From positions 1 through 64,000 of the forward strand of contig DASCQM010000003.1 in the NCBI GenBank assembly GCA_036013055.1: a stretch of 64,000 nt of DNA, in the 5' to 3' direction. The notes beneath the pieces are model-generated. The model was not told where the DNA came from and did not search any database. It saw only the letters and a list, made by a program, of their open reading frames with translations. Positions 17,866 to 26,623 of this stretch are shown piece after piece. Numbering within the stretch: the stretch's first letter is position 1; each line of letters opens with the position of its first letter. The translations under genes were made by a program, and so were the position numbers. This DNA comes from SHYR01 sp036013055 (lineage in GTDB: Bacteria; Chloroflexota; Dehalococcoidia; UBA2979).

Positions 17866-19787
17866 TGGCCTGGGGCGGACACAGTGCAAACGGCTGGGGC
17901 GGTCGCGGCAACTGGAACGACAGCCAGAGCAAAGGCGGACGCTACGACGGCTGGGACTACGAAGAGCTGGGCAACGTCTACGACTGGAAGCTGATGAAGC
18001 GCATGTGGCCGTACATGCGCCCCTACCGCACGCGCATCCTGATCACGCTGCTGGGCATGATCGGGACGGCGATCACCCAGTACTCGCAGCCATTCATCAT
18101 CGGCCGGGGTCTCGAAGAAGCGGTACGCGGCGCCAGCCTCGGCACGATCAACCAGCTCGGCATGCTGCTGGTCGGGCTCGCGATCTTCGCCTGGGTCTCG
18201 TACGTCGCGACGCAGCTTACGACGGCGTGGATCGCCCAGCGGCTGCTCTACAACCTGCGAATGGACGTCTTCCGACACATGCAGAAGCTCTCGCTCAGCT
18301 TCTACGACAAGGAAGAAGTCGGCCGCATCATGTCCCGCCTCACGTCGGACGTGACGGTGATGCAGGAGTTGCTGACAACCGGGATGCTGAACGTGCTGAC
18401 GGACTTTGCCGGACTCGGCATCGTCATCTTCTTCATGTTCTACATGGACGCGCAGCTCGCCGTCGTCGCGCTCTCGACCGTCCCGATCCTCGTGATCGCG
18501 ATGCTCTTCTGGCAGCGCTACGCGCAGACCGCCTTCATCCACGTGCGCCAGGCGATCTCCGAGGTGAACTCGAACATCAACCAGAACGTCTCCGGCATCC
18601 GAGTCGTCCAGTCGCTCCGCCGCGAGGACGAGAACCTGCGCCAGTTCGGCCGCCTGAACGCCGTGAACCGCGAATCGAACATGCGCGCGATGCGCCTGCA
18701 GGCGATCGTGATGCCGATGGTTGAAGTGCTGTCGACGGTCGCCACCGTGCTGGTGCTGATCGTGATCGGCATCCGCCTCTTCAACGGCACGCTCGACGCC
18801 GCATCCGCCATCGGCTTTGCGATGGGCTTCGTGCTCTTCATCCAGCGCTTCTTCACGCCGATTCGCGACATCGTGCTGCAGTACACGATGCTCCAACGCG
18901 CGATGGCCGGTGCCCACCGCGTCTTCGAGGTGCTCGACACCGAGCCCGAGATCGTCGATGCCGACGACGCCGTCGAGCTCGGCGAGATCGAAGGTCGCGT
19001 CGACTTCAACCACGTCAACTTCGAGTACCTCCCCGGCGTGCCGGTGCTGCGCGACTTCGACCTGCACGTCGAGCCGGGGGAGTCGGTAGCACTCGTCGGC
19101 CACACCGGTGCCGGCAAGACGTCGGTCACCGCGCTGATCAACCGCTCCTACGAGATCCAGGGCGGCTCGATTGAGGTTGACGGCCACGACCTGCTCGACA
19201 TTCAGCGCAAGTCCCTCACGCGCCGCATGAGCGTGGTGCTGCAGGAGCCATACCTGTTCTCCGGCCCGGTCGCGCAGAACATCCGCTACGGCCGACTCGA
19301 CGCGACTGACGACGAGGTCCATGCTGCCGCCGAGGCCGTCGGCGCCAGCGACTTCATCGAGCGCCTGCCCGGCGGCTACGACACCTACCTCAACGAGGGT
19401 GGGAAGAACCTCTCGATCGGCCAGCGGCAGCTGATTGCCTTCGCGCGAGCCGTCGTGGCGAATCCGAGCATCATCATCCTCGATGAAGCGACGGCGCACG
19501 TGGACACGCAGACCGAACGCGTCATCCAGCAGGCGCTGAAGGCCGTGCTCGCCAATCGCACCTCCTTCGTGATCGCGCACCGCCTCTCAACGATCCGCGA
19601 TGCCGACCGCATCGTGATGATGCGCAGCGGCGAGATCGTCGAGGTCGGCACCCACGACGAGATGATGGCGATGAACGGCGCGTACGCGGACTTCTACCGC
19701 ATGACGTTCACGACCCACGGCGACCAGGGCGAGGAAGTCGTGATGTCTGCCGGTAGCGACGAGACGCCCGAGGGCGCTCCCGCCTAA
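17865..19787 (+). CDS. ABC exporter half-transporter with canonical catalytic Glu and altered signature
   Basis: 640 residues: a Gly/Trp/Asn-rich soluble N-terminal extension (about 45 residues), six membrane helices (about 55-345), ATPase domain with Walker A GHTGAGKTS (about 410), Walker B IIILDEATAHVD with the catalytic Glu, and switch His in VIAHRLSTI. The signature reads LSIGQ instead of LSGGQ. So its Walker site pairs with the partner's good signature to form the one active ATPase site, while its own altered signature faces the partner's degenerate Walker site. That complementarity supports an obligate heterodimer with the preceding gene. Confidence 0.93.
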   Translation: MAWGGHSANGWGGRGNWNDSQSKGGRYDGWDYEELGNVYDWKLMKRMWPYMRPYRTRILITLLGMIGTAITQYSQPFIIGRGLEEAVRGASLGTINQLGMLLVGLAIFAWVSYVATQLTTAWIAQRLLYNLRMDVFRHMQKLSLSFYDKEEVGRIMSRLTSDVTVMQELLTTGMLNVLTDFAGLGIVIFFMFYMDAQLAVVALSTVPILVIAMLFWQRYAQTAFIHVRQAISEVNSNINQNVSGIRVVQSLRREDENLRQFGRLNAVNRESNMRAMRLQAIVMPMVEVLSTVATVLVLIVIGIRLFNGTLDAASAIGFAMGFVLFIQRFFTPIRDIVLQYTMLQRAMAGAHRVFEVLDTEPEIVDADDAVELGEIEGRVDFNHVNFEYLPGVPVLRDFDLHVEPGESVALVGHTGAGKTSVTALINRSYEIQGGSIEVDGHDLLDIQRKSLTRRMSVVLQEPYLFSGPVAQNIRYGRLDATDDEVHAAAEAVGASDFIERLPGGYDTYLNEGGKNLSIGQRQLIAFARAVVANPSIIILDEATAHVDTQTERVIQQALKAVLANRTSFVIAHRLSTIRDADRIVMMRSGEIVEVGTHDEMMAMNGAYADFYRMTFTTHGDQGEEVVMSAGSDETPEGAPA

Positions 19788-19874
19788 CTTCGCTCCCCGC
19801 CCACACGCGCCCGGTCGCGCTTGCCTCGGCGGCAAGCTGTACCATCGACCGACCATCCGCCCGGGAGGGTCACC

Positions 19875-20306
19875 ATGACGACTGACGACCCCGCACGCCT
19901 GCTCGAACTGATCGACGCCGATGGCGTGCCCTACTGGGTCGAACTCGGCATCAGCGTCGAGTCCGCCGAGGAGGGGCATGTGCGTCTACGACTACCGATG
20001 CGCGAAGGGCTCGGCACCCGCCGCGCCGAGGTGATGCACGGCGGCGCAATCGGCGCGTTGATCGATGCGGCCGGTGGTGCGGCGACTGCGACACTGCGAC
20101 GAGCCGACGACGAGACATGGACCGGGCAGGCCACGCTGGACATGAATGCCACGTTCCTCAACGCGGCGACCTCAGCGGTGATCGCGGAGGGTAAGGTGCT
20201 GCGCAGCAGCCGCGCGCTCGCGTTCATCTCGGTCGAGGTTCACGACGAAGAGGACACGCTGATCGCGGTCGGACGCGCCACCTATACGATCATCCGCAAA
20301 CGCTAG
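19875..20306 (+). CDS. Hotdog-fold thioesterase (PaaI family)
   Basis: 143 residues. Hotdog fold with the PaaI-type active-site pattern MHGGAIGALIDAAGGAATAT, where the HGG turn and the Asp/Glu on the central helix position the thioester, plus LDMNATFLNAA and ALAFISVEVHD strands. Likely hydrolyses acyl- or aryl-CoA thioesters in the cytoplasm. Start 19875 has GGGAGGG upstream; the longer frame to 19821 is not protein-like. It follows the exporter genes by 87 bp but a TACCAT hexamer upstream may give its own promoter. Confidence 0.85.
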   Translation: MTTDDPARLLELIDADGVPYWVELGISVESAEEGHVRLRLPMREGLGTRRAEVMHGGAIGALIDAAGGAATATLRRADDETWTGQATLDMNATFLNAATSAVIAEGKVLRSSRALAFISVEVHDEEDTLIAVGRATYTIIRKR

Positions 20307-20375
20307 TCACGCCTCCGCGTCGGTGCGGGCTCGGACCGTGCGGGCTGAGACCGAACGAAGTCAGGCCGCGTAGAT

Positions 20376-20774
20376 TCAGGCCGAAGCCGATCCGACGACC
20401 GCCTCGACCTCGATCTCGACGAGGTGCGCGGGCAGCATCAGCCGCGCCACCTCGACCAGCGTCAGCGCCGGTCGCGCGGCGCCAAGTCGCGCGCGCAGTT
20501 CGTCGGTGACGCTCTCCCACTGCTCGATGTCCGTCACATAGACACGCGCCGCAACCACGTCATCGAGCGACGCCCCCGCCTCGACGAGTGCGCTCCCGAT
20601 CGTCTCGAGCGCGAGTCGTGCCTGCTCGGCCGCCCCATCGGGCACGGTGCCGTCAGCGTGCGTGCCGGTGGTGCCGGAGACCCAGATGCGGTCGTCGACG
20701 CGCACGGCCCGCGAGTAGCCGACGCGTTCTTCCCACGGGCCGCCCGACGAGATGCGAGTGCGACCAGGCGTCAT
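20376..20774 (-). CDS. RidA/YjgF-family protein
   Basis: 132 residues with the chorismate-mutase-like RidA fold: YSRAVRVDDRIWVSGTTG, ALVEAGASLDDVVAARVYVTD and the C-terminal VARLMLPAHLVEIEVEAV. Classical RidA deaminates reactive 2-aminoacrylate-type imines using an Arg in the segment before the last strand. The R in VARLMLP occupies roughly that place, but the loop differs from archetypal RidA, so this is a subgroup of unknown imine or other substrate. Its ATG overlaps the TGA of ruvB (ATGA), so the two are co-translated. Confidence 0.82.
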   Translation of the reverse strand: MTPGRTRISSGGPWEERVGYSRAVRVDDRIWVSGTTGTHADGTVPDGAAEQARLALETIGSALVEAGASLDDVVAARVYVTDIEQWESVTDELRARLGAARPALTLVEVARLMLPAHLVEIEVEAVVGSASA

Positions 20775-21832
20775 GCGTCGCGATCGAAGAGCGGCGCCTG
20801 CGGGTCGGATGCGCCGAGTTGCTGCTCGATCGCCAGGTGCTCGTACGCGCTCGGCATCACCACGCGGCCGCGTGGCGTGCGCTGCAGGAACCCGATCTTC
20901 AGCAGGTACGGCTCGTAGACGTCCATGATCGTGTCCGACTCCTCGGAGATCGACGCCGCGAGCGTCTCCAGTCCGACGGGGCCGCCACCGAAGCGCTCGA
21001 TCGTGACGCGCAGCAGCTCGCGGTCCATCGCATCGAGGCCCAGCTCATCAATCTGCAGCCGTCGCAGCGCGGCGTCGGCCAGCTCGCGCGTCACGGTGCC
21101 GTCGCCCTCGACCTCGGCGAAATCGCGAACTCTACGAAGCAGCCGGTTGGCGATGCGCGCGGTGCCGCGCGATCGCATCGCGACCTCCTCGACGCCACCG
21201 TCGTCGATCGAACAGCCGAGCACCTCAGCCGACCGGCGCACGATCTGCGAGAGGGCCGGAACGTCGTAGAAGTCGAGGCGAAACGTCGAACCGAAGCGGT
21301 CGCGCAGCGGCTGCGAGACGAGCGCGAATCGCGTGGTCGCGCCCACGAGGGTGAACTGGTTCAGCTTGAGCCGGACGTCGCGCGCCTTCGGCCCCTTGCC
21401 GAGGATGATGTCGACGGAGAAGTCTTCCATCGCCGGATAGAGCACCTCCTCCGCCGCGAGCGGCAGACGGTGGATTTCGTCGATGAAGAGCACGTCGCCC
21501 GGTTGCAGGCTCGTCAGCAGCGACGCCAGGTCGCCGGAGCGCTCGATCGCTGGCCCGCTGGTGATGCGGATCGAGACGCCCATCTCGGACGCCACGATCA
21601 TCGAAAGCGTCGTCTTGCCGAGGCCCGGCGGACCGTGGAAGAGCACATGATCCAGCGATTCGCCGCGGCCGAGCGCAGCCTGGATCGCGATCCCCAGATT
21701 CTCCTTGACCGTGTCCTGGCCAAAATACTGGTCGAACCCGCGCGGACGTAGCCCGCGGGCAGCGCCATCCGCTTCCAAGTCGTCGTCAGTTGCGGTCGGC
21801 GTCAGCGGCCCTTCGCGCTCGTCCGTCACCAC
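20771..21832 (-). CDS. ruvB: Holliday junction branch-migration ATPase RuvB
   Basis: 353 residues, the family's normal length. AAA+ motor that drives branch migration with RuvA: PRGFDQYFGQDTVKENL start motif, Walker A GPPGLGKTT, Walker B VLFIDEIHRL, sensor 1 VGATTRFALVSQPL, arginine finger in LRDRFG, and C-terminal winged helix (GGGPVGLETLAASISEE). GTG start with GAGGGGG upstream (two consecutive GTG codons). ruvA and ruvC are not in the window; the downstream partner in the transcript is a RidA-like gene. Confidence 0.96.
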   Translation of the reverse strand: MVTDEREGPLTPTATDDDLEADGAARGLRPRGFDQYFGQDTVKENLGIAIQAALGRGESLDHVLFHGPPGLGKTTLSMIVASEMGVSIRITSGPAIERSGDLASLLTSLQPGDVLFIDEIHRLPLAAEEVLYPAMEDFSVDIILGKGPKARDVRLKLNQFTLVGATTRFALVSQPLRDRFGSTFRLDFYDVPALSQIVRRSAEVLGCSIDDGGVEEVAMRSRGTARIANRLLRRVRDFAEVEGDGTVTRELADAALRRLQIDELGLDAMDRELLRVTIERFGGGPVGLETLAASISEESDTIMDVYEPYLLKIGFLQRTPRGRVVMPSAYEHLAIEQQLGASDPQAPLFDRDA

Positions 21833-21941
21833 GCCCCCTCAAGCCCGCCGCGGCCAGTATACCGAACGAACGTTCGACTCGCGAGCAAGCTCGCTGACGC
21901 CAGAGGGGCGAATGGCATTACGAACGGCGCCCCGACCGGCG

Positions 21942-22340
21942 CTATGCAACCCCCTGCACGATCGCGAGCGGCAACCGTGCGACGTCGCTGCCATCGAGCG
22001 CGACGTGGATCGCGTGGTCGCCGAACTGCTGAAACGTCACGCCGTTCAGCTCGATGATCAGCCGCGCCGTCCCGAGGGGGGCGCCCGGCGGCTCCGGCAA
22101 CTGCATCTGACCGTCGATCGGATCGAGGACATTGCCACCGTCGGCGTCGACGACCCGGATCGCCAGCGGCTTCGCGCCCGCCTCGTTGCCCCAGTAGCGC
22201 ACCTGCACCACGACGGCCAGCGCCCCACGCGAGATCGGCACCTCCGACGTGATCAGCCGGTCGATGCCGATCCCCAGCGCGTGCAGCTTGCCGCCACTCT
22301 CCTGCGCAGAGTCGGCCAGAAACGCGAAATCGACTTCCAT
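21942..22340 (-). CDS. DUF6941-like hypothetical protein
   Basis: 132 residues, starting MEVDFAFLADSAQES with GAGGAG upstream; the frame extends to 22397 without support. Beta-rich with conserved-looking LHALGIGIDRLI, LAVVVQVRYWGNEAG and FGDHAIHVALDG segments. This matches the DUF6941 family, which is widespread in Actinobacteria and Chloroflexota and has no known function. No membrane helix or catalytic motif. Soluble beta-sandwich character suggests a binding role only by guess. Confidence 0.6.
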   Translation of the reverse strand: MEVDFAFLADSAQESGGKLHALGIGIDRLITSEVPISRGALAVVVQVRYWGNEAGAKPLAIRVVDADGGNVLDPIDGQMQLPEPPGAPLGTARLIIELNGVTFQQFGDHAIHVALDGSDVARLPLAIVQGVA

Positions 22341-22398
22341 GTGGGGCTCCTCGGCACGATCCACCATCGACGATACCCCGCCCATCGCCACACACAAA

Positions 22399-22426
22399 CA
22401 GGGACCCGCCTGATGGCGGGTCCCTG
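22399..22426 (-). terminator. Intrinsic terminator
   Basis: Perfect 12-bp stem (CAGGGACCCGCC / GGCGGGTCCCTG) with a 4-nt loop. On the minus strand it is followed by TTTGTGTGTG, so it ends transcripts of the gene at 22478-22984. Confidence 0.85.
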
Positions 22427-22477
22427 TCCCCGTTCCGTTCCCCCGCCGCGCGGCAGATCGGGCGCGATGGTTAGCCG

Positions 22478-22984
22478 CTAGCTCGCTGCCGTTCGCTGCT
22501 CCAGGCCCGCGGCGATCTTCTCCGCCGCGCTCATGCCCGCCGTCGAGACACCGCTGCGCGCGGGCGCCCAGACGGGGAAGCCGGCCCTCGTCTCGCTCTC
22601 CACGCCCATCCGCTCGCGGACCTGCGCCACCGCGCGACGAGCGGCATCCAGCGACGCATCGACCTCGCTCAGTGTCTCGCCGCTGACCAGCTCCGGCGGC
22701 AACTCGGGTTCGGCCGCCAGCACCGCCTCGCGGTAGCGCTCGACGGCCGCACGGGCCTGGGCTCGTTCGACGTCGAGCTCGCGTCTCGCGGTGGCCAGGT
22801 CCTCTGCCTGCGCAGCGACCTCCGCATCAGCGGCCGTCGCCTCTGCCTCCGCCAGCGCGGCGAGCTCATCGAGCGTCTGCTGCGGCTCCTCCGAGAAGTC
22901 GTCATCAAGCACGGCCTCGAGTTCAGGATCGAGTTGCTCATCAAGCTGCTGGTCGAGCAGCTGCCCATCCAATTCATGCGTCAA
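22478..22984 (-). CDS. Acidic coiled-coil hypothetical protein
   Basis: 168 residues, strongly acidic and Ala/Glu-rich. The N-terminal 35 residues are almost all D, E, L and Q (LDQQLDEQLDPELEAVLDDD), followed by a long helix (about 40-105) and a basic C-terminal stretch. Starts with TTG (TTG ACG CAT) behind GGGAG. No enzyme motif. Could be a scaffold or inhibitor; function unknown. Two 11-bp direct repeats overlap its start region. Confidence 0.6.
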   Translation of the reverse strand: MTHELDGQLLDQQLDEQLDPELEAVLDDDFSEEPQQTLDELAALAEAEATAADAEVAAQAEDLATARRELDVERAQARAAVERYREAVLAAEPELPPELVSGETLSEVDASLDAARRAVAQVRERMGVESETRAGFPVWAPARSGVSTAGMSAAEKIAAGLEQRTAAS

Positions 22985-23011
22985 TTCAAGTCTCCCAGCC
23001 TCAATTCAAGT
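22981..23011. repeat. Direct repeat TCAATTCAAGT, 20-bp period
   Basis: Two identical 11-bp copies at 22981-22991 and 23001-23011, the first covering the TTG start of the minus-strand gene. The two-turn period would place two protein molecules on one face of the helix, so an autoregulatory operator is possible. It may equally be a slippage product. Confidence 0.5.
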
Positions 23012-23088
23012 TCGATATGCGGGAGAATAGAACCTTCGTTCTTCTGCTGTCGACGTACCGATGGCGCTGCTGGCCGCGCCCCCTTTGC

Positions 23089-23094
23089 TACGCT
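23089..23094 (+). promoter_or_regulatory. -10 hexamer of a leaderless transcript
   Basis: TACGCT, exactly 6 nt before ATG 23101; no Shine-Dalgarno between. Confidence 0.5.
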
Positions 23095-23100
23095 GCCGCC

Positions 23101-23724
23101 ATGGCGACAACCGCACGCACACAGATCGCCCTGCGCGATATGACGCGCGCAGACCTGCGGCAGGTGCGCCGCATCGAGCAGGCCGCATACGCCGACGCCT
23201 GGCCGCGCACGACCTTCGAGGCGGAGCTTCGCAACCAGCTCGCCCAGTATGTCGTCGCCATCGAACGAGCGGAGAGCGCTCCGCACGAGGCCGCCCCACC
23301 GCCGAGCGGACCGCTGCACCGGCTGAAGCGGCTGCTCAGGCTCGAACCAACTGGCGATCCGATCGTCGGCTTCTTCGGCGTCTGGTTCACCGTCGATCAG
23401 TTGCACCTCGTCACGCTCGCGGTCGCGCCCGACCACCAGCGACGCGGCATCGCGCCGAGGCTACTGCTGGAGTGCTTCAGCCTCGCGCTCTCCTCGGAGC
23501 TGCGCTCGATCGCGCTGGAGGTGCGGCCGAGCAACGAGCGCGCGATCGCGCTCTACGAGCAGTTCGGCTTCGCGCAGGTCGGCCGCCTGCCAAGCTACTA
23601 CGCCAACGACGGCGAGGACGCGCTGGTCATGCTCACCAGTGACTTTGAGCCGGCGGAATTGCGCGCCCACGTCGAACGCCTGCGCGCCACGCACGAGCAG
23701 CGCTACGGCGAGACGTTCGCCTGA
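23101..23724 (+). CDS. GNAT-family N-acetyltransferase, RimI-like
   Basis: 207 residues. GNAT fold with LRDMTRADLRQVRRIEQAAY at the start, acetyl-CoA-binding motif A LVTLAVAPDHQRRGIAPRLL (the Q/R-R-G-I-A loop) and motif B RPSNERAIALYEQFGF, as in RimI, which acetylates the N-terminus of ribosomal protein S18. An insert of about 35 residues (about 55-90, Pro/Arg-rich) separates strands 2 and 3 and is not typical. TsaB or TsaD genes, the usual RimI neighbours, are not near. The last 22 bp overlap the opposing MFS gene tail to tail. Confidence 0.82.
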   Translation: MATTARTQIALRDMTRADLRQVRRIEQAAYADAWPRTTFEAELRNQLAQYVVAIERAESAPHEAAPPPSGPLHRLKRLLRLEPTGDPIVGFFGVWFTVDQLHLVTLAVAPDHQRRGIAPRLLLECFSLALSSELRSIALEVRPSNERAIALYEQFGFAQVGRLPSYYANDGEDALVMLTSDFEPAELRAHVERLRATHEQRYGETFA

Positions 23725-24890
23725 CCCGCAGTCTCGGCCGGTAGCGGCGAGCGCAGCTTCGCGACGAAGAACGCGAATCCGATCAGCGGCACGAAGCCGC
23801 AGAGCATGAACCCGAACGAGTACGACGTCAGCTCGACCAGCACGCCGAGCAGCATGCCCCCCAGCACCGCGCCGACGTCCCACGCCATCGTGTACGTCGC
23901 CATGCCTGCGCCCAGGAGCGTCGAAGGTGTGCGATCGACGACCATCGCCACCACAGTCACCTGCACCGCCGCGAAGCCGATGCCGTAGACCACCGCAACG
24001 ACCATCAGCGCCGCCTGCGACTGCGTCGCCGCCAGTCCGAATAGTGCCGCCGACCCCATCAGCAGCGAGGGCAACACCACGTGTCCGCGTCCGAAGCGGT
24101 CGGAGAGCGCTCCCGAGATCGACCGCGAGACCAGCAACGAGAAGCCGTACACCGAGTAGAACAGACCCACGTTCCCGAGGTCGCGCTCCAGCGCGTACAG
24201 CGGCAGGAATGCCTGCACCGCACCGAACGTCGTCGTCATCGAGAGAAAGACCGCCGCCGGTGCGACCCCGGTGCGGGAGATCCACTGCCGCTTCAACCAC
24301 GGCACGCGTGGTGGCCGCTCCGCCTCCGGCTCGACGATGAACACGCCGGCCAGGCCAGCAACCATCGCCGCCACCGCACCGAGCACGAAGACGAACTCGA
24401 ACGAGGTCAGCCCGGAGATCGTGACCGCCAGCGCGGCCGCGTACAGCTGCGCGATCGCGTTCGAGGACTGGTAGACGCCCACGCCGAGCCCTCGTGAGCG
24501 CTCCGGCAGGAAGCTGGTCACCATCGCCAGTAACGACGTCGTAAACAGCGCCATGCCGGCGCCATGCACGAGCCGGAAGATCAGCATCACCCACGGATCC
24601 GCACTGAGGGCGTAGCCGAGGAACGTGACTACCGTCGCGATCGCGCCGACCCGCATCCAGCGCTGCCGGTCGCCGCTGTCGACGAGCACGCCGGCAAGCG
24701 GGCGCGCTGCCATCCCCGAGACGCCTAGCACCCCGACCACGAGGCCGACGACCCAGTCAGGCTCGTCGACGAGCACCCGCGGCACCTGCACGATCGAGAT
24801 GAAGTACGCGGCGAAATAGAAGTGCACAGAAAAGAGCGCGATGCCGAAAGGCATGCTCATCAGGCGACGCTGGCTCTGACTCGCGCTCAT
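23703..24890 (-). CDS. MFS transporter
   Basis: About 395 residues with 12 predicted helices in two six-helix halves and an intervening cytoplasmic loop near residue 185 (EPEAERPPRVPWLKRQW). MFS signature loop 2-3 is recognisable as GVLVDSGDRQRWMRVG, and the equivalent in the second half as GALSDRFGRGHVVLP. Sequence is of the drug/sugar efflux type, with substrate unknown. Start at 24890 (MSASQSQRR) is preferred because a CATACT hexamer lies 8 nt upstream; 24920 is the alternative. Confidence 0.85.
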   Translation of the reverse strand: MSASQSQRRLMSMPFGIALFSVHFYFAAYFISIVQVPRVLVDEPDWVVGLVVGVLGVSGMAARPLAGVLVDSGDRQRWMRVGAIATVVTFLGYALSADPWVMLIFRLVHGAGMALFTTSLLAMVTSFLPERSRGLGVGVYQSSNAIAQLYAAALAVTISGLTSFEFVFVLGAVAAMVAGLAGVFIVEPEAERPPRVPWLKRQWISRTGVAPAAVFLSMTTTFGAVQAFLPLYALERDLGNVGLFYSVYGFSLLVSRSISGALSDRFGRGHVVLPSLLMGSAALFGLAATQSQAALMVVAVVYGIGFAAVQVTVVAMVVDRTPSTLLGAGMATYTMAWDVGAVLGGMLLGVLVELTSYSFGFMLCGFVPLIGFAFFVAKLRSPLPAETAGQANVSP

Positions 24891-24978
24891 CTCGGCCGAG
24901 TATGCGCGGCGATCTGCCACCGGGTAAGGGCGCTATTCACGTCCGGGCACTGGTCACACGGAGAGTGGCGGGACTCCG

Positions 24979-25341
24979 CTACTCTGCGTCGTCCGAGGAA
25001 TCAGCGTCGTCGGAGGCTTCCTCGTCTTCGTCGGCGGCCTCGGCTGCGGGGTCGTGGAGGTACAGGAGGTAGCGGTCATCGCGCTCAACCAGCAGCACCA
25101 TGCGCCCCTCGGCGTCGTGCTCCGCGATCAGCCCCGCCAGCACCGCTCCGTGGCCCTGGAAGAGCACCGTCTTCGAGCTGAAGCTAAAGCGTCGGCCTTC
25201 GACGGTCACGTAGTACGGCGGTGGGCTGGTGAAATCGTTCCAGTTGAAGATGAAGACGTCGAATCCGACCTCGGACATCACCGTCAGGTCGTCGTAGCCG
25301 ATCTCGATGTCGGCGGCGAACTCAGTCGTGTTACTTACCAT
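24979..25341 (-). CDS. Hypothetical protein with acidic tail
   Basis: 120 residues. A compact N-terminal alpha/beta part (EIGYDDLTVMSEVGFDVFIF, then YYVTVEGRRFSF, VLFQGHGAVLAGLIAEHD and RYLLYLHD) followed by about 25 residues that are nearly all D, E, A and S. It is preceded by GAGGAC and a TATGAT hexamer (25368-25373, minus strand). No family recognised. It lies downstream of the VKOR gene on the same strand but probably has its own promoter. Confidence 0.6.
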   Translation of the reverse strand: MVSNTTEFAADIEIGYDDLTVMSEVGFDVFIFNWNDFTSPPPYYVTVEGRRFSFSSKTVLFQGHGAVLAGLIAEHDAEGRMVLLVERDDRYLLYLHDPAAEAADEDEEASDDADSSDDAE

Positions 25342-25368
25342 GGGACGTCCTCAACGATGCGGGCGCGA

Positions 25369-25842
25369 TCATATCTCTGCGTCCGGTGGGCGGCCACCCT
25401 CGCGATCGTCAGTTGACGCGCGAATCTCCGGCAGTGCGAGTACGAATGTCGCCGTCACGACCAGCGCCGACGCCACGCACCAGCTACAGATCGCATCGAT
25501 CACGAACAGTTCGACGTACGTGAGGTACGCCGAGTACGCGGTCCCGGCGAGCGCCAGCGAGAAGATCCAAACGCCGGTCACCCGCGGCGCGTCGTCGCGA
25601 AATCGACGAACGACAGCCAGCAACAGCAGCAGCACGTACATCGTCAGCCCGAGCATCGCGACCGGCACCGTCCCGATCTCAGCGTACTCGGACGACTGCA
25701 CCGCCCCGCAATTACCCGGGCCGCAGGCAATCGCGTCTGGCCCCTCGACCGCGACCCAACTCAGATAGCCGGCGATCGCCACTCCGGCCCCGGAGAACAC
25801 GACCAGCGCGCTCTCGCGGCGTCGATCGAGCAGGCTACTCAC
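25369..25842 (-). CDS. VKOR-family disulfide-forming membrane protein
   Basis: 157 residues and four membrane helices. It carries the two cysteine pairs of bacterial VKOR: a loop pair CGPGNC followed by GAVQSSEYAEIGTVPVA (the Ser and Tyr around it are typical) and the CSWC redox motif in the last helices. The protein passes electrons from DsbA-like oxidants to quinone, replacing DsbB. Start GTG 25842 is chosen because it overlaps the end of the DsbA gene (stop 25835), favouring translational coupling; 25893 would give a longer Arg/Ser-rich N-terminus that duplicates DsbA coding DNA. Confidence 0.88.
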   Translation of the reverse strand: MSSLLDRRRESALVVFSGAGVAIAGYLSWVAVEGPDAIACGPGNCGAVQSSEYAEIGTVPVAMLGLTMYVLLLLLAVVRRFRDDAPRVTGVWIFSLALAGTAYSAYLTYVELFVIDAICSWCVASALVVTATFVLALPEIRASTDDREGGRPPDAEI

Positions 25843-26569
25843 CCGAGCGAGCCAGCTCGATCGCCTGCCGGAAGACCTCGATCGGTTGCGCACCCGTCAC
25901 GAGGATGCCGTTGATCACGAACGACGGCGTGGTCGAGATGCCCGACGCCCGCGCGCCCCCGGTCTGGGCCTCGACCTCCACGCGCATCCGTCCCGAGTCG
26001 AGGCATTCATCGAACGCTCCGACATCGAACCCCGGCTTCGCATCCGCCAGCTCACGTGCGAATCGCTTCAGATGCCCGTCGGAGAAGTCGCCCTCGTTCT
26101 CGCCGCCCTGCCGCAGGAAGAGCAGGTCGTGGTAGTCCCAGAACGCGCCCTGCTCCAGCGCACACTCGGCCGCCTCCGCCGCGCGCACCGACTCCTCACC
26201 AAGGAACGCGAAGTGCTGATACTCCATCGTCGCAATCCCGGTTTCGACGTACTCGGCACGCAGCGTCGGCACGGTCTCCAGCGTGAAGCGGCGGCAGAAC
26301 GGGCACTGGAAGTCGGACAACTCGATGATGCGAACGGGCGCGCCCGGCACCCCCTCGACGCGGCCATCGATGTCGGAGCGCACGACCGGCACATACGGCG
26401 TCTCACTCAGCTCCCCATCCGAGCCGCTGAACGCGATCAGCGCGGCGACAACCACGACCGCCCCGGCGATCCAGCCGACGGTGAGGAAGCCACCGATCGA
26501 ATCGACGAAGATGCGCCAGCCCGCGCGCTCCCGATCGCCCCGCCGTCGGCGGGCTCGTCTGCGGCTCAT
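25835..26569 (-). CDS. Membrane-anchored DsbA-like thiol-disulfide oxidoreductase
   Basis: 244 residues. Arg-rich cytosolic N-terminus, one membrane anchor (about residues 28-48), then an extracytoplasmic thioredoxin-type DsbA domain: redox motif CPFC in LSDFQCPFCRRFTLE, helical insert, and the cis-Pro loop TTPSFVING. It introduces disulfides in exported proteins and is reoxidised by the VKOR protein encoded immediately downstream with overlapping frames. Its anchor segment (DSIGGFLTVG) repeats almost exactly in the DUF3105 protein upstream, so the two probably share a membrane partner or origin. GGAGAG precedes the ATG. Confidence 0.92.
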   Translation of the reverse strand: MSRRRARRRRGDRERAGWRIFVDSIGGFLTVGWIAGAVVVVAALIAFSGSDGELSETPYVPVVRSDIDGRVEGVPGAPVRIIELSDFQCPFCRRFTLETVPTLRAEYVETGIATMEYQHFAFLGEESVRAAEAAECALEQGAFWDYHDLLFLRQGGENEGDFSDGHLKRFARELADAKPGFDVGAFDECLDSGRMRVEVEAQTGGARASGISTTPSFVINGILVTGAQPIEVFRQAIELARSGE

Positions 26570-26623
26570 CGTCTCTCCGATCGCCCGTCAATCACGCGCC
26601 GGTCGCCCCGGCGGCGCTGTCGC

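Noticed and set aside
20588..21751. 387-codon plus-strand frame across ruvB
   Set aside because: Arg/Asp-rich shadow of ruvB with no protein-like hydrophobic pattern.
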